Shown here in pieces: positions 1 through 5,758 of a DNA stretch of 6,689 nt. The stretch is from contig WFMX01000119.1 of NCBI GenBank assembly GCA_015488875.1, positions 1-6,689 on the forward strand, read 5' to 3'. This stretch comes from Campylobacterota bacterium. Lineage in GTDB: Bacteria > Campylobacterota > Campylobacteria > Campylobacterales > Sulfurovaceae. Each line of letters opens with the position of its first letter. The first letter of the stretch is position 1. Both the position numbers and the translations under genes were made by a program. The notes under the pieces were generated by a model. That model was given only the letters and a program-made list of their open reading frames with translations. It did not search any database and was not told the DNA's origin.

Positions 1-248
1 AACTCTCGGCTATATGTAGGTTTGAAAAATAGTGTCATATATGGAGTAAACTTCTCATCTCCTATGGCATCTATGATGCGTCTCTTGTAGGCTATCACCT
101 CATCTTTGGTAGAGAGAGGTGGCACTAAGTTTGGCATGATGATTGCACCACTAAATGTAGATGCACTGTGCAAGGCTATATTTTGCAACATCTCGCCATC
201 TCTTAGATGGAGGTGCATATCTAGTGGAGAGTTTAGACTAATGGGCAT
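1..248 (-). CDS. pyrC: Dihydroorotase (class II, PyrC), N-terminal part, truncated by the window edge
   Basis: PyrC closes carbamoyl-aspartate to dihydroorotate in cytoplasmic de novo pyrimidine synthesis, using a zinc centre. Only the first 82 residues are in the window. Seen directly: the N-terminal motif DMHLHLRDGEML, whose His12 and His14 match the HxH metal ligands and Arg16 a substrate-binding Arg, followed by GAIIMPNLVPP (residues 34-44), whose Asn40 matches the substrate-binding Asn of the Escherichia coli PyrC-type enzyme. The start is ATG at 248-246, with AAAGGA at 259-254 five bases upstream. The start and its ribosome binding site lie inside the end of yidD (11-base overlap), so the two genes are probably co-transcribed and translationally coupled. 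The family assignment is firm; activity cannot be judged because most of the protein is outside the window. Confidence 0.93.
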   Translation of the reverse strand, partial: MPISLNSPLDMHLHLRDGEMLQNIALHSASTFSGAIIMPNLVPPLSTKDEVIAYKRRIIDAIGDEKFTPYMTLFFKPTYSRE

Positions 249-597
249 TGTAATCCTTTATAAGGTAGTATCTATTTGCTTTTTTGCTAGCTAGCTTTGG
301 CACTAGCCAATATTTGATCTCTATTTTGCCACAAATTATGTTAAGATAGGATATAAGACTAAGTTTTGCTGGGGCTTTATACTCAATGATGGGGTAATCT
401 ATCCCACCATCAAAGAGTTGATTGCAACTCAATATCCGTAAGGTCGAGTGATAGAGTGCCTTATGGGGCTGTTCCATCTCAAACGACCACTTAGCATACT
501 CAGAGCATGTAGGATAATACCTACACCCTGCTGGCAACATCTTTGATATATATTGATATCCCTCTATGGGTGCTATCATAAACTTTTTTATATTCAA
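238..597 (-). CDS. yidD: YidD membrane protein insertion efficiency factor, with C-terminal extension
   Basis: YidD is a small membrane-associated protein that assists YidC-dependent insertion of inner-membrane proteins. The family signature is clear: an amphipathic N-terminal helix (IAPIEGYQYISKMLP, residues 8-22), then CRYYPTCSEYA (25-35) with Cys25 and Cys31, and a third Cys in SCNQLFDGGIDYP (57-69). The core ends near residue 70. About 50 further residues follow (about 35 more than the E. coli protein's total length of 85), including many Lys and Tyr. I chose TTG at 597-595 because AGGGAG (609-604) lies six bases upstream. The frame is open back to 693, but those residues are not YidD-like and run into the divergent gene. 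An ATG at 579 is possible but lacks a good ribosome binding site. Odd points: yidD usually sits with rnpA and yidC, but here it is paired with pyrC, and Ser replaces the usual Arg before the third Cys. Confidence 0.88.
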   Translation of the reverse strand: MNIKKFMIAPIEGYQYISKMLPAGCRYYPTCSEYAKWSFEMEQPHKALYHSTLRILSCNQLFDGGIDYPIIEYKAPAKLSLISYLNIICGKIEIKYWLVPKLASKKANRYYLIKDYNAH

Positions 598-603
598 CAA
601 AAT

Positions 604-609
604 CTCCCT
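604..609 (-). promoter_or_regulatory. Ribosome binding site selecting a TTG start for yidD
   Basis: AGGGAG on the minus strand lies six bases before TTG at 597-595 and only three before the adjacent TTG at 600-598. It is the only good Shine-Dalgarno match near the conserved part of YidD, and it decides the start in favour of the second TTG over the upstream open frame or the internal ATG at 579. Confidence 0.6.
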
Positions 610-644
610 GTATAAAACGCAAAGTTTAGCACAATAACCATAAG

Positions 645-660
645 AGATTAAATATAATCT
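645..660. promoter_or_regulatory. Inverted repeat over the divergent yidD / phosphoribosyltransferase promoter region
   Basis: AGATTA (645-650), four bases AATA, then TAATCT (655-660) form a perfect 6-base inverted repeat. On the plus strand it contains TATAAT at 653-658, a consensus -10 box that would start transcription near 665, about 20 bases before the phosphoribosyltransferase ATG. On the minus strand the same repeat reads TATATT, a possible weaker -10 box for yidD. No TTGACA-like -35 is visible, as is common in Campylobacterota. The -10 role is well supported; a role as a regulator-binding site is inference, because short AT-rich palindromes arise by chance. Confidence 0.5.
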
Positions 661-684
661 AGTAAAATTGCAAAAAGGATATTG

Positions 685-1161
685 ATGAGACACTATTATA
701 GTTATGATGAATTTTTACAAGATTGCCACACACTTACCCAAAAGATAGATTGGGAGTTTGATGCCATAGTGGGGATAGCTAGAGGAGGATTGACCATATC
801 TCATCTCTTTGGGGAGTACTACGACATCAGAGAAGTCTACTCCATCAATACTATAGGCTATGAAGATACGACCAAGCTTGATTGTACCGAGGTATTCAAT
901 ATGCCTACCATTAGGTGTGCTAAAAATGTGCTATTGGTTGATGATATAGTAGATAGTGGTGAGACGCTTGAATTGGTATTGAGCAAACTCTCTTCTCGCT
1001 ACCCTGATACTACATTCAAGACAGCATCCTTGTTGTACAAAGATACAGCATCCATCAAGCCTGACTGGTATGTCAAACATGCAGATGTCTGGATAGACTT
1101 CTTCTGGAGTGACGATCTGAAAAATCTAGCTAAAGCCCAAACCGCTACAACTCACCCTTGA
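685..1161 (+). CDS. gpt: 6-oxopurine phosphoribosyltransferase (Gpt-like, xanthine/guanine/hypoxanthine)
   Basis: This enzyme transfers phosphoribose from PRPP to a free purine base (guanine, xanthine or hypoxanthine) in cytoplasmic purine salvage. The 158-residue protein has the type I PRTase features in order: ARGG loop (residues 32-35), the PRPP-binding stretch VLLVDDIVDSGET (82-94) with the paired acidic residues D86-D87 and the following DSG, and a C-terminal WIDFFW (136-141) typical of this subgroup for the base-binding end. From memory the whole layout, including LREVY-like IREVYSIN (48-55), matches the H. pylori XGHPRT-type protein. ATG at 685 is preferred over TTG at 682 because AAAGGA at 674-679 gives a five-base spacing. 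It has its own TATAAT promoter and is divergent from yidD. The last 17 bases overlap the end of convergent htpX. Base preference cannot be read from the sequence. Confidence 0.85.
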   Translation: MRHYYSYDEFLQDCHTLTQKIDWEFDAIVGIARGGLTISHLFGEYYDIREVYSINTIGYEDTTKLDCTEVFNMPTIRCAKNVLLVDDIVDSGETLELVLSKLSSRYPDTTFKTASLLYKDTASIKPDWYVKHADVWIDFFWSDDLKNLAKAQTATTHP

Positions 1162-1987
1162 GCATCTCCAATCTCTCTATGCGGTCTGCGGTGCTAGGAT
1201 GTGTGCTAAATAGAGTCTTTAAGCTATCTTGGACACTTGAAAATGGATTGATTATAAACATATGTGCCGTTTGTGGATCTGCGTCATGTATTACACCTCG
1301 TCTAGCATAGTTTTCTAGCTTGGACAATCCACTCTGAAGCCATTCAGGGTGTCCTGTCAAGCGTGCAGCTCCCTCATCTGCCATATACTCACGACTTCTA
1401 CTTACTGTCATCTGCACTATAGATGCTGCCATAGGCATGATGATCATCATAGCTATCATTACTATAGGGTTGGGTCTATCTCTATCATCTCCTCCACCAA
1501 AAAACATCCCAAAGTTTGCTAGCATTGCTATAGCACCTGCCAAAGATGCGGCTATAGTACCTATGAGCATATCATAATGCTTTATGTGACTTAGCTCATG
1601 AGCTATCACACCCTCTATCTCCTCATCATCAAGCAGATCTAATAGACCCTCTGTGACTGCCACAGCTGCATTCTCATAATCCCTACCTGTAGCAAATGCG
1701 TTTGGTATAGGATCGGGTATGATGTAGACCTGTGGCATAGGTAGATTTGCCCTTAGGGTCAACCTCTCCACTATCCCATAGACTCCTGATGCAGACCTCC
1801 TATCTACTGGTATAGCGTTGTAGTGTTTGAGTACCTGTTCACTACTATAGTAATAAGCATAAAAGTTCATACCTCCAGCCACCAAAAATGCTATGACCAT
1901 ACCTGTCTGACCCGCTATCATACCACCAAACCATATAAAAATTAGTGTAAGACCTATCATAAGTGCATATGTTTTGAACTGTTCCAT
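1145..1987 (-). CDS. htpX: HtpX, M48-family membrane zinc metalloprotease
   Basis: HtpX is an inner-membrane endoprotease that takes part in quality control of membrane proteins. The 280-residue length is normal for the family. Seen directly: two N-terminal membrane segments (about residues 8-23 and 28-47), NAFATG (96-101), the zinc motif HELSH (130-134), further hydrophobic segments at about 140-163 and 174-195, and SREYMADE (198-205), where Glu200 is the expected third zinc ligand and Asp204 is conserved. The catalytic set is complete. A C-terminal STHPSTADRI (261-270) matches the family's usual ending. The ATG at 1987 has AAGGA (1999-1995) seven bases upstream. It lies downstream of ftsW on the same strand but behind a 195-base gap with its own likely promoter, so it is probably transcribed separately, at least in part. 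It overlaps the convergent phosphoribosyltransferase by 17 bases. Confidence 0.93.
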   Translation of the reverse strand: MEQFKTYALMIGLTLIFIWFGGMIAGQTGMVIAFLVAGGMNFYAYYYSSEQVLKHYNAIPVDRRSASGVYGIVERLTLRANLPMPQVYIIPDPIPNAFATGRDYENAAVAVTEGLLDLLDDEEIEGVIAHELSHIKHYDMLIGTIAASLAGAIAMLANFGMFFGGGDDRDRPNPIVMIAMMIIMPMAASIVQMTVSRSREYMADEGAARLTGHPEWLQSGLSKLENYARRGVIHDADPQTAHMFIINPFSSVQDSLKTLFSTHPSTADRIERLEMLKGEL

Positions 1988-2010
1988 TGCGTTATCCTTG
2001 ATATTGATTA

Positions 2011-2016
2011 TTTATA
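2011..2016 (-). promoter_or_regulatory. Possible -10 box for htpX
   Basis: On the minus strand TATAAA (2016-2011) lies 23 bases before the htpX ATG, within an AT-rich run. A start near 2004 would leave a 17-base leader that includes the AAGGA ribosome binding site. No convincing -35 is present. The call rests on one hexamer at a suitable distance. Confidence 0.4.
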
Positions 2017-2075
2017 GATATGATGGTAGCCATATATTGTAAATTGAAAGTAAATGAGTGTACTGTTTGCGATGA

Positions 2076-2186
2076 TCAAGAGTGGTTTGGAGTCAAAAAA
2101 TACTTTATCTTAGATGGTTCTATTTGAGAATTTTCAATTTTTATCTTCTTATCGTTAAGCTTCGATGGTTGGTATATCTTTCTCAT
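2076..2186 (-). CDS. Possible 36-residue ORF overlapping the ftsW stop; doubtful
   Basis: An ATG at 2186-2184 overlaps the ftsW TGA as ATGA and opens a 36-codon frame ending with TGA at 2078-2076. The product begins MRKIYQPSKLNDKK, is rich in Lys and Ile, and has no membrane segment or motif I recognise. GGAGG (2193-2189) lies only two bases from the ATG, which is too close for efficient initiation, although the stop-start overlap could allow reinitiation by ribosomes finishing ftsW. A 35-codon plus-strand frame (2020-2127) overlaps it in antisense, and neither has decisive support. It may also be a decayed gene or simply spacer. It covers most of the 195-base gap between ftsW and htpX. Confidence 0.2.
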   Translation of the reverse strand: MRKIYQPSKLNDKKIKIENSQIEPSKIKYFLTPNHS

Positions 2187-3352
2187 CTCCTCCATCGTAT
2201 CATCTTTTTGGAGACCATGAGTACCATGCCTATGGCTATGCTATTTGCGACTATTTGTGATCCACCATAGCTGAGAAATGGTACTGCTATACCCTTGATA
2301 GGTGTCATACCACTGATACCGTAACTATTGACAATAAGTGCCAATCCTATCAGTAGCCCTATACCTATAGAAAATAGTGCATATCTAGGCTCTACGATCT
2401 CTGAGGCTATTTTGTTGAGTCTGAAGATGATAAAGACAAATGTCATTATCACAAGGAGTAAACCTAAAAAACCCAACTCCTCTGTGATCCCCGCCAAGAC
2501 AAAGTCTGTATGTACTTCCGAGACATATCCTAGCTTGAACTGACCATTGCCCAATCCCTGACCTAGAAATCCTCCATTGTATATGGCGTTGAGAGAGTTG
2601 GATATCTGATATGGCTCTCTAGTCACTTCTATGTGTAGTTTTTGGGCTGCTTCAAATGGGAGAAACGAGAGTATGGTATCTTGCACTGTGGACCACCAGC
2701 TAAGTACTCTCTTGACTCTGTGGGGTGCAGCTATAATCAACCCTATGAAAGATGCCAAAGCAACCATCATCATCACTAGGAAAAATTTGAAACTCCGCCC
2801 CACAACCAAAAAGAGTATAGCCAAAGTACCAGCCAGTACGACCACTTGCCCTAGATCTTTTTGGAAGACAGCTATCAAGACTACGACTATGGCAAAGATA
2901 GATAAATATGGCAATAACATCTTGAACTCTACCCAAAGGCTCAAACTCTCATCAGATATCATCTTGCGAGAAAAGCTCCACGAGAGGAAAAACACAAAGC
3001 CCACCTTGAAAAACTCCACAGGAGCTATGGACGCAGGTCCTATGTGTACCCATCTCTTTGCACCGCCTACGGCTTTCACCATAGATACAGGCATGAACTG
3101 CATAGCAATCAAGAGAAAGAAAAATAGAAAAAATAGCGTAAAGCCTATCCTGTCGAACCATTTGTCTGGATCCATCTTGCTCAATATCATGATGAGGATG
3201 ATACCTATAAATACAGAGATGGATTGTCGGATAAAAAAATTGAAAAGACCCATATGGTAGTGGAGTACAGTATATGTCGAGAGTGAGTAGCTCATCACAA
3301 GTGAAAGTGTCATCAATGCAACAACAGCTATCAGCAATCTATTATCTATCAT
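2183..3352 (-). CDS. ftsW: FtsW/RodA/SpoVE (SEDS) peptidoglycan glycosyltransferase, probably FtsW
   Basis: SEDS proteins polymerise glycan strands from lipid II at the inner membrane, together with a class B penicillin-binding protein. The 389-residue protein is almost entirely hydrophobic, consistent with about ten membrane segments. Signatures seen: GGAKRWVHIGP (residues 97-106), ASIAPVEFFKV (108-117), QKDLGQ (164-169; usually QPDLG, so Pro is replaced by Lys), NGGFLGQGLGNG (259-270), SEVHTDFVLAGITEE (278-292), whose Asp283 matches the proposed catalytic Asp, and VPFLSYGGS (357-365). KRWVHIGP and the large loop favour FtsW over RodA, and the divergent FtsI-type gene supports this. ATG at 3352-3350 is fixed by an in-frame TAA 15 bases upstream; the ribosome binding site is weak (AGAAG, six bases away). 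A small possible ORF ends 26 bases upstream and might be coupled to it. Confidence 0.9.
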   Translation of the reverse strand: MIDNRLLIAVVALMTLSLVMSYSLSTYTVLHYHMGLFNFFIRQSISVFIGIILIMILSKMDPDKWFDRIGFTLFFLFFFLLIAMQFMPVSMVKAVGGAKRWVHIGPASIAPVEFFKVGFVFFLSWSFSRKMISDESLSLWVEFKMLLPYLSIFAIVVVLIAVFQKDLGQVVVLAGTLAILFLVVGRSFKFFLVMMMVALASFIGLIIAAPHRVKRVLSWWSTVQDTILSFLPFEAAQKLHIEVTREPYQISNSLNAIYNGGFLGQGLGNGQFKLGYVSEVHTDFVLAGITEELGFLGLLLVIMTFVFIIFRLNKIASEIVEPRYALFSIGIGLLIGLALIVNSYGISGMTPIKGIAVPFLSYGGSQIVANSIAIGMVLMVSKKMIRWRR

Positions 3353-3378
3353 ATTATACTTCTTTTTTTAGTCTTTGG

Positions 3379-3525
3379 TTATTGAGAACCTCCTAAAAGC
3401 AAACTACCTATCTCACGAGTCTTCTTGTTTCTAGTTGAATGCTCCTCATGAGAGCATCCGATTAGAAACAAAACTTCTGCATCATATTGGTAGTTTTGAT
3501 CTTGTGTGGTTCCTTGTTCTGACAT
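3379..3525 (-). CDS. Possible 48-residue hypothetical protein upstream of ftsW, or gene remnant
   Basis: An ATG at 3525-3523 opens a 48-codon frame ending in TAA at 3381-3379, 26 bases before the ftsW start and on the same strand. The product begins MSEQGTTQDQNYQYDAEV and ends TREIGSLLLGGSQ; it is polar with a short hydrophobic patch (EVLFLIGC, residues 17-24), and I recognise no family. The residue mix looks protein-like rather than random, but the ribosome binding site is poor (GGGT four bases away). An in-frame TAA 33 bases upstream of the ATG separates it from another open stretch, so it may be the tail of a decayed gene. Its middle is a 47-base hairpin, which would constrain the codons. 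If translated, it could be coupled to ftsW by reinitiation. Confidence 0.3.
   Translation of the reverse strand: MSEQGTTQDQNYQYDAEVLFLIGCSHEEHSTRNKKTREIGSLLLGGSQ
3425..3471 (+). repeat. 47-base near-perfect inverted repeat (hairpin)
   Basis: Arms 3425-3444 and 3452-3471 pair over 20 positions around a 7-base loop (CTCATGA). The outer nine pairs (TTGTTTCTA with TAGAAACAA) and the inner six (ATGCTC with GAGCAT) are perfect. Of the three positions between them that are not Watson-Crick, two become G-U pairs in plus-strand RNA and one is A-C; in minus-strand RNA only one becomes G-U. The structure therefore folds slightly better as plus-strand RNA. Neither side is followed by a U-run, so it is not a standard intrinsic terminator. 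It could be a small mobile-repeat relic, an RNA element or a DNA-binding site. Its presence is certain; its function is unknown. Confidence 0.75.
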
Positions 3526-3582
3526 TTTACCCAATAAATAGTCAATTTGAAGATAGAATTAACCCAAAATATGCACTACTAT

Positions 3583-3591
3583 TGCTAAAAT
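3583..3591 (+). promoter_or_regulatory. Possible extended -10 promoter for the FtsI-type gene
   Basis: TGCTAAAAT matches an extended -10 box (TG, one base, then TAAAAT at 3586-3591). Transcription would start near 3598, leaving a leader of about 68 bases before the ATG at 3667. No -35 is evident. This is a sequence match only. Confidence 0.4.
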
Positions 3592-3666
3592 ATCATTTAC
3601 AAACGCAGCTGAAGTCATCATTGTTGATTGGTTTTGAGAGAGGTATGATTTTGATATGGGGTGATT

Positions 3667-5709
3667 ATGAGTTTTTCAGAGTTGGAGGAGTTGAGACTAC
3701 AGAGAAATAGCAAACTTGCTCTTCTCTTTTTTATTTTTGTTTTTCTCGTCATAGCTTTCTTATCTTCTACGCTCAATACCATACTCTCTGATCGTAAGAT
3801 ACCTGCAAAAACATCTGTCATACATGATAGGTCACTTCGTGGAGATATCATATCTAGCGACGACTATATACTCAGTACAAGTCACAAGCTATATCAAGCG
3901 ACCGTATATGTCAAAAACATAGACCCCGACAAAGAAAATCTCTTCATAGATCTTTTCAATATATATAGTGGAATGAAAAAAAGTGAAATAAGAAAAAAGC
4001 TATATCAAGATAATGGAGATAGGAGAAGAGGCAGAGTAGTACTCTCCAAAACACTCAATGCCAAAAATGCAATACAGCTCAAATCACTAGCCTTCAAACT
4101 GCAAAAACTCAAAGTATTTCGTGCGACCAAAAACCGACATGGTATCAATGTATTGTATGGTCTCGATATAGTCGAGGTCGGCGAATCTAGAGAGTTTCCT
4201 CTCGGAGACTGCCTCACCCCCATCATAGGCTATACGAGCAAAATAGATGAGGATCACTATGTACGCCCAAAAGGCAAAAAGGGGTTAGAGAAGTATGGAG
4301 AGAAGTATCTGACATCAAAAAAAAATGGTATCTTTAAGGGTGATAGAGATGTGGTAGGAGCTATCATACGAAATGGTAGCAGTACTCGAACACTACGCAT
4401 AGATGGGCTAGATCTGCACTTAAATATCATACTCAGTTTGCAAAAACGGATAGAGATGGTGCTAGATGAAATGAAGATAGAGACTGGAGCTTCAGAGATA
4501 TTAGGTGCAGTGATGGAGAGCGATACGGGCAATGTATTGGCTATGGCAAGTTCAGAGAGATTCAACCCTCACCATATAAGACAGAGAGATGTATCGGCAC
4601 TCAATCCAAAGTTTTCAGAATATCCATACGAGATAGGGTCGATCATGAAGCCCCTCACGCTCTCTATAGCACTAGATCATGATCGCGTCACACCAAATAC
4701 ATGGATCAACACATATAATGGTCATCTCAAGATCGGCAAGCGAACTCATATATCTGATGATGAGAAGTTCGCATCTCTGACAGCCACAGATATCATAGTA
4801 CACTCATCCAATGTAGGTATATCGCAGATATCATGGATGCTTACAGGAGAGGAGTTTAGGACTGGATTACTCAAATTTGGATTGTCTCAAAAGTCAGGCA
4901 TAGATCTATCTCGTGACCTACCAGGCAAGATCAAATCACTCAGACTACTCAAAAACAAACTGCATCGTGCCAACCAATCATATGGATATGGTATGCACGC
5001 TACATTTGCTCAGATGCTCAAAGCATACTCAGCATTCAACAACGGTGGCAAGGTCATGACTCCCAAGATCATAGACTATTTTCAAAATAAAAATGGGCAA
5101 TGTTATCAACTCCCACCTCCACAGCCAGATTTTCAAGCTATCAAACCAAAAACAGCCAAACAGATACATGACATACTGCTACAGGTGGTCAAGAGAGGTA
5201 CAGGTGTCGCTGCTCAATATCCTGGATTGGAGATAGGTGGCAAGACAGGTACAGCACACATAGCCACATCAGCAGGATATACTAGACACTATCATAGTAG
5301 CTTTTTTGGGTTTGCAAATGACAAGAGCGGTCACAGATACACTATCGGTGTACTGGTGATAAAAGCTAGCAAACCATACAAATACTTCGCCTCCAAATCA
5401 GCAGTCCCTACCTTCAGAGGTATCACCAACGCTCTCGTGGAGCTAGACTATCTCATACCAAAGCTAACACCCAAAGAGCAAGAGATAGAAGAGAAAAAGA
5501 GGCTAGAGGAAGAAAAGAGTGACAGTAGCCACAAGAGAAATACCAATAGTAGAAAAAAACAGCATAGCAGTTCGATATATAGACCAAGCAGAAGCAAGGT
5601 GAAAAGATATCGACCAAAAAAGAGAACAGTCAAGAGATACAAACCAAAAACCAAAGCAAAAATAATGGAGAAGCCAGAAGAGCTATTTAACGACTTAGAT
5701 ATGTTCTGA
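3667..5709 (+). CDS. ftsI: Class B penicillin-binding protein, FtsI/PBP3-type transpeptidase, with basic C-terminal repeat tail
   Basis: This bitopic enzyme cross-links peptidoglycan peptides in the periplasm, at the septum for FtsI. The 680-residue protein has a cytoplasmic N-terminus, one membrane segment (about residues 17-36), RGD at 58-60 opening the non-catalytic domain, and the full transpeptidase motif set: SIMK (325-328) with the acyl-enzyme Ser325, SSN (380-382) and KTGT (526-529). Close divergence from ftsW supports a septal role; an MrdA-like PBP2 is less likely. Beyond the domain, which ends near residue 600, a charged helix-prone stretch (603-617) leads into a Lys/Arg-rich tail with three 10-residue units (Tyr-Arg/Lys-Pro at 638, 648 and 658) and a final acidic ELFNDLDMF. 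That tail should be periplasmic and is unusual for FtsI. I prefer ATG at 3667, with GGGGTG at 3658-3663 before it, over the in-frame GTG at 3661, which lies within that run. Confidence 0.9.
   Translation: MSFSELEELRLQRNSKLALLFFIFVFLVIAFLSSTLNTILSDRKIPAKTSVIHDRSLRGDIISSDDYILSTSHKLYQATVYVKNIDPDKENLFIDLFNIYSGMKKSEIRKKLYQDNGDRRRGRVVLSKTLNAKNAIQLKSLAFKLQKLKVFRATKNRHGINVLYGLDIVEVGESREFPLGDCLTPIIGYTSKIDEDHYVRPKGKKGLEKYGEKYLTSKKNGIFKGDRDVVGAIIRNGSSTRTLRIDGLDLHLNIILSLQKRIEMVLDEMKIETGASEILGAVMESDTGNVLAMASSERFNPHHIRQRDVSALNPKFSEYPYEIGSIMKPLTLSIALDHDRVTPNTWINTYNGHLKIGKRTHISDDEKFASLTATDIIVHSSNVGISQISWMLTGEEFRTGLLKFGLSQKSGIDLSRDLPGKIKSLRLLKNKLHRANQSYGYGMHATFAQMLKAYSAFNNGGKVMTPKIIDYFQNKNGQCYQLPPPQPDFQAIKPKTAKQIHDILLQVVKRGTGVAAQYPGLEIGGKTGTAHIATSAGYTRHYHSSFFGFANDKSGHRYTIGVLVIKASKPYKYFASKSAVPTFRGITNALVELDYLIPKLTPKEQEIEEKKRLEEEKSDSSHKRNTNSRKKQHSSSIYRPSRSKVKRYRPKKRTVKRYKPKTKAKIMEKPEELFNDLDMF
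5599..5658 (+). repeat. Tandem 10-codon repeat in the tail of the penicillin-binding protein
   Basis: Residues 645-654 (VKRYRPKKRT) and 655-664 (VKRYKPKTKA) are adjacent imperfect copies. A weaker unit, SSIYRPSRSK (635-644), precedes them, keeping Tyr-(Arg/Lys)-Pro at exactly ten-residue spacing. The DNA copies differ at several positions, so this is not a recent slippage product. Confidence 0.7.
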
Positions 5710-5723
5710 TCGGCATCTGATTC

Positions 5724-5733
5724 TATATAAAAT
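5724..5733 (+). promoter_or_regulatory. Possible -10 region before the 5759 ORF
   Basis: TATATAAAAT lies in the 49-base gap after the penicillin-binding protein gene, about 26 bases before the ATG at 5759. It offers a -10 match (TATAAA or TAAAAT) with a start near 5740, just ahead of the AGGAG ribosome binding site. No -35 is evident and the region is AT-rich, so chance matches are likely. Confidence 0.35.
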
Positions 5734-5758
5734 AAAATTTTTCAGGAGAGTGCTAGAT

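Larger units (their letters stand above)
3353..3666. other. Spacer between divergent ftsW and the FtsI-type gene
   Basis: This 314-base region lies between two divergent cell-division genes. It holds a possible 48-codon minus-strand ORF (3379-3525), a 47-base hairpin inside that ORF (3425-3471), an unpaired AGGAGGT on the minus strand (3394-3388), and a likely plus-strand promoter near 3583-3591. In the same minus-strand frame as the 48-codon ORF, but separated from it by TAA at 3561-3559, is another open stretch with ATG ATG at 3621-3616 encoding MMTSAAFVNDILAIVVHILG. The two pieces could be remnants of one decayed gene. A plus-strand frame over 3435-3710 crosses the start of the FtsI gene and has no coding support. 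Confidence 0.6.

Noticed and set aside
106..294. Plus-strand 62-codon frame at the left edge
   Set aside because: It is antisense to pyrC and the end of yidD, both of which have clear family motifs.
598..693. N-terminal extension of yidD up to 693
   Set aside because: The extra residues are not YidD-like, overlap the divergent gene's start and promoter, and the AGGGAG before TTG 597 gives a better start.
2631..3260. Long plus-strand frame of 209 codons
   Set aside because: It is antisense to ftsW, whose signatures (SYGGS, HTDF, GGAKRWVHIGP) are all in place; its translation is low in meaning and has no recognisable motif.
3425..3471. Hairpin as an intrinsic terminator
   Set aside because: Neither strand has a U-run after the stem, and it lies upstream, not downstream, of both flanking genes.
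3435..3710. Plus-strand 91-codon frame before the penicillin-binding protein
   Set aside because: It starts inside the hairpin, lacks a ribosome binding site, and overlaps the real gene start in another frame. A later in-frame ATG at 3645 has a good ribosome binding site but gives only 21 residues.
5448..5654. Minus-strand 68-codon hydrophobic frame
   Set aside because: It is the antisense of the Lys/Arg-rich tail of the penicillin-binding protein, which explains its Leu/Phe-rich translation.
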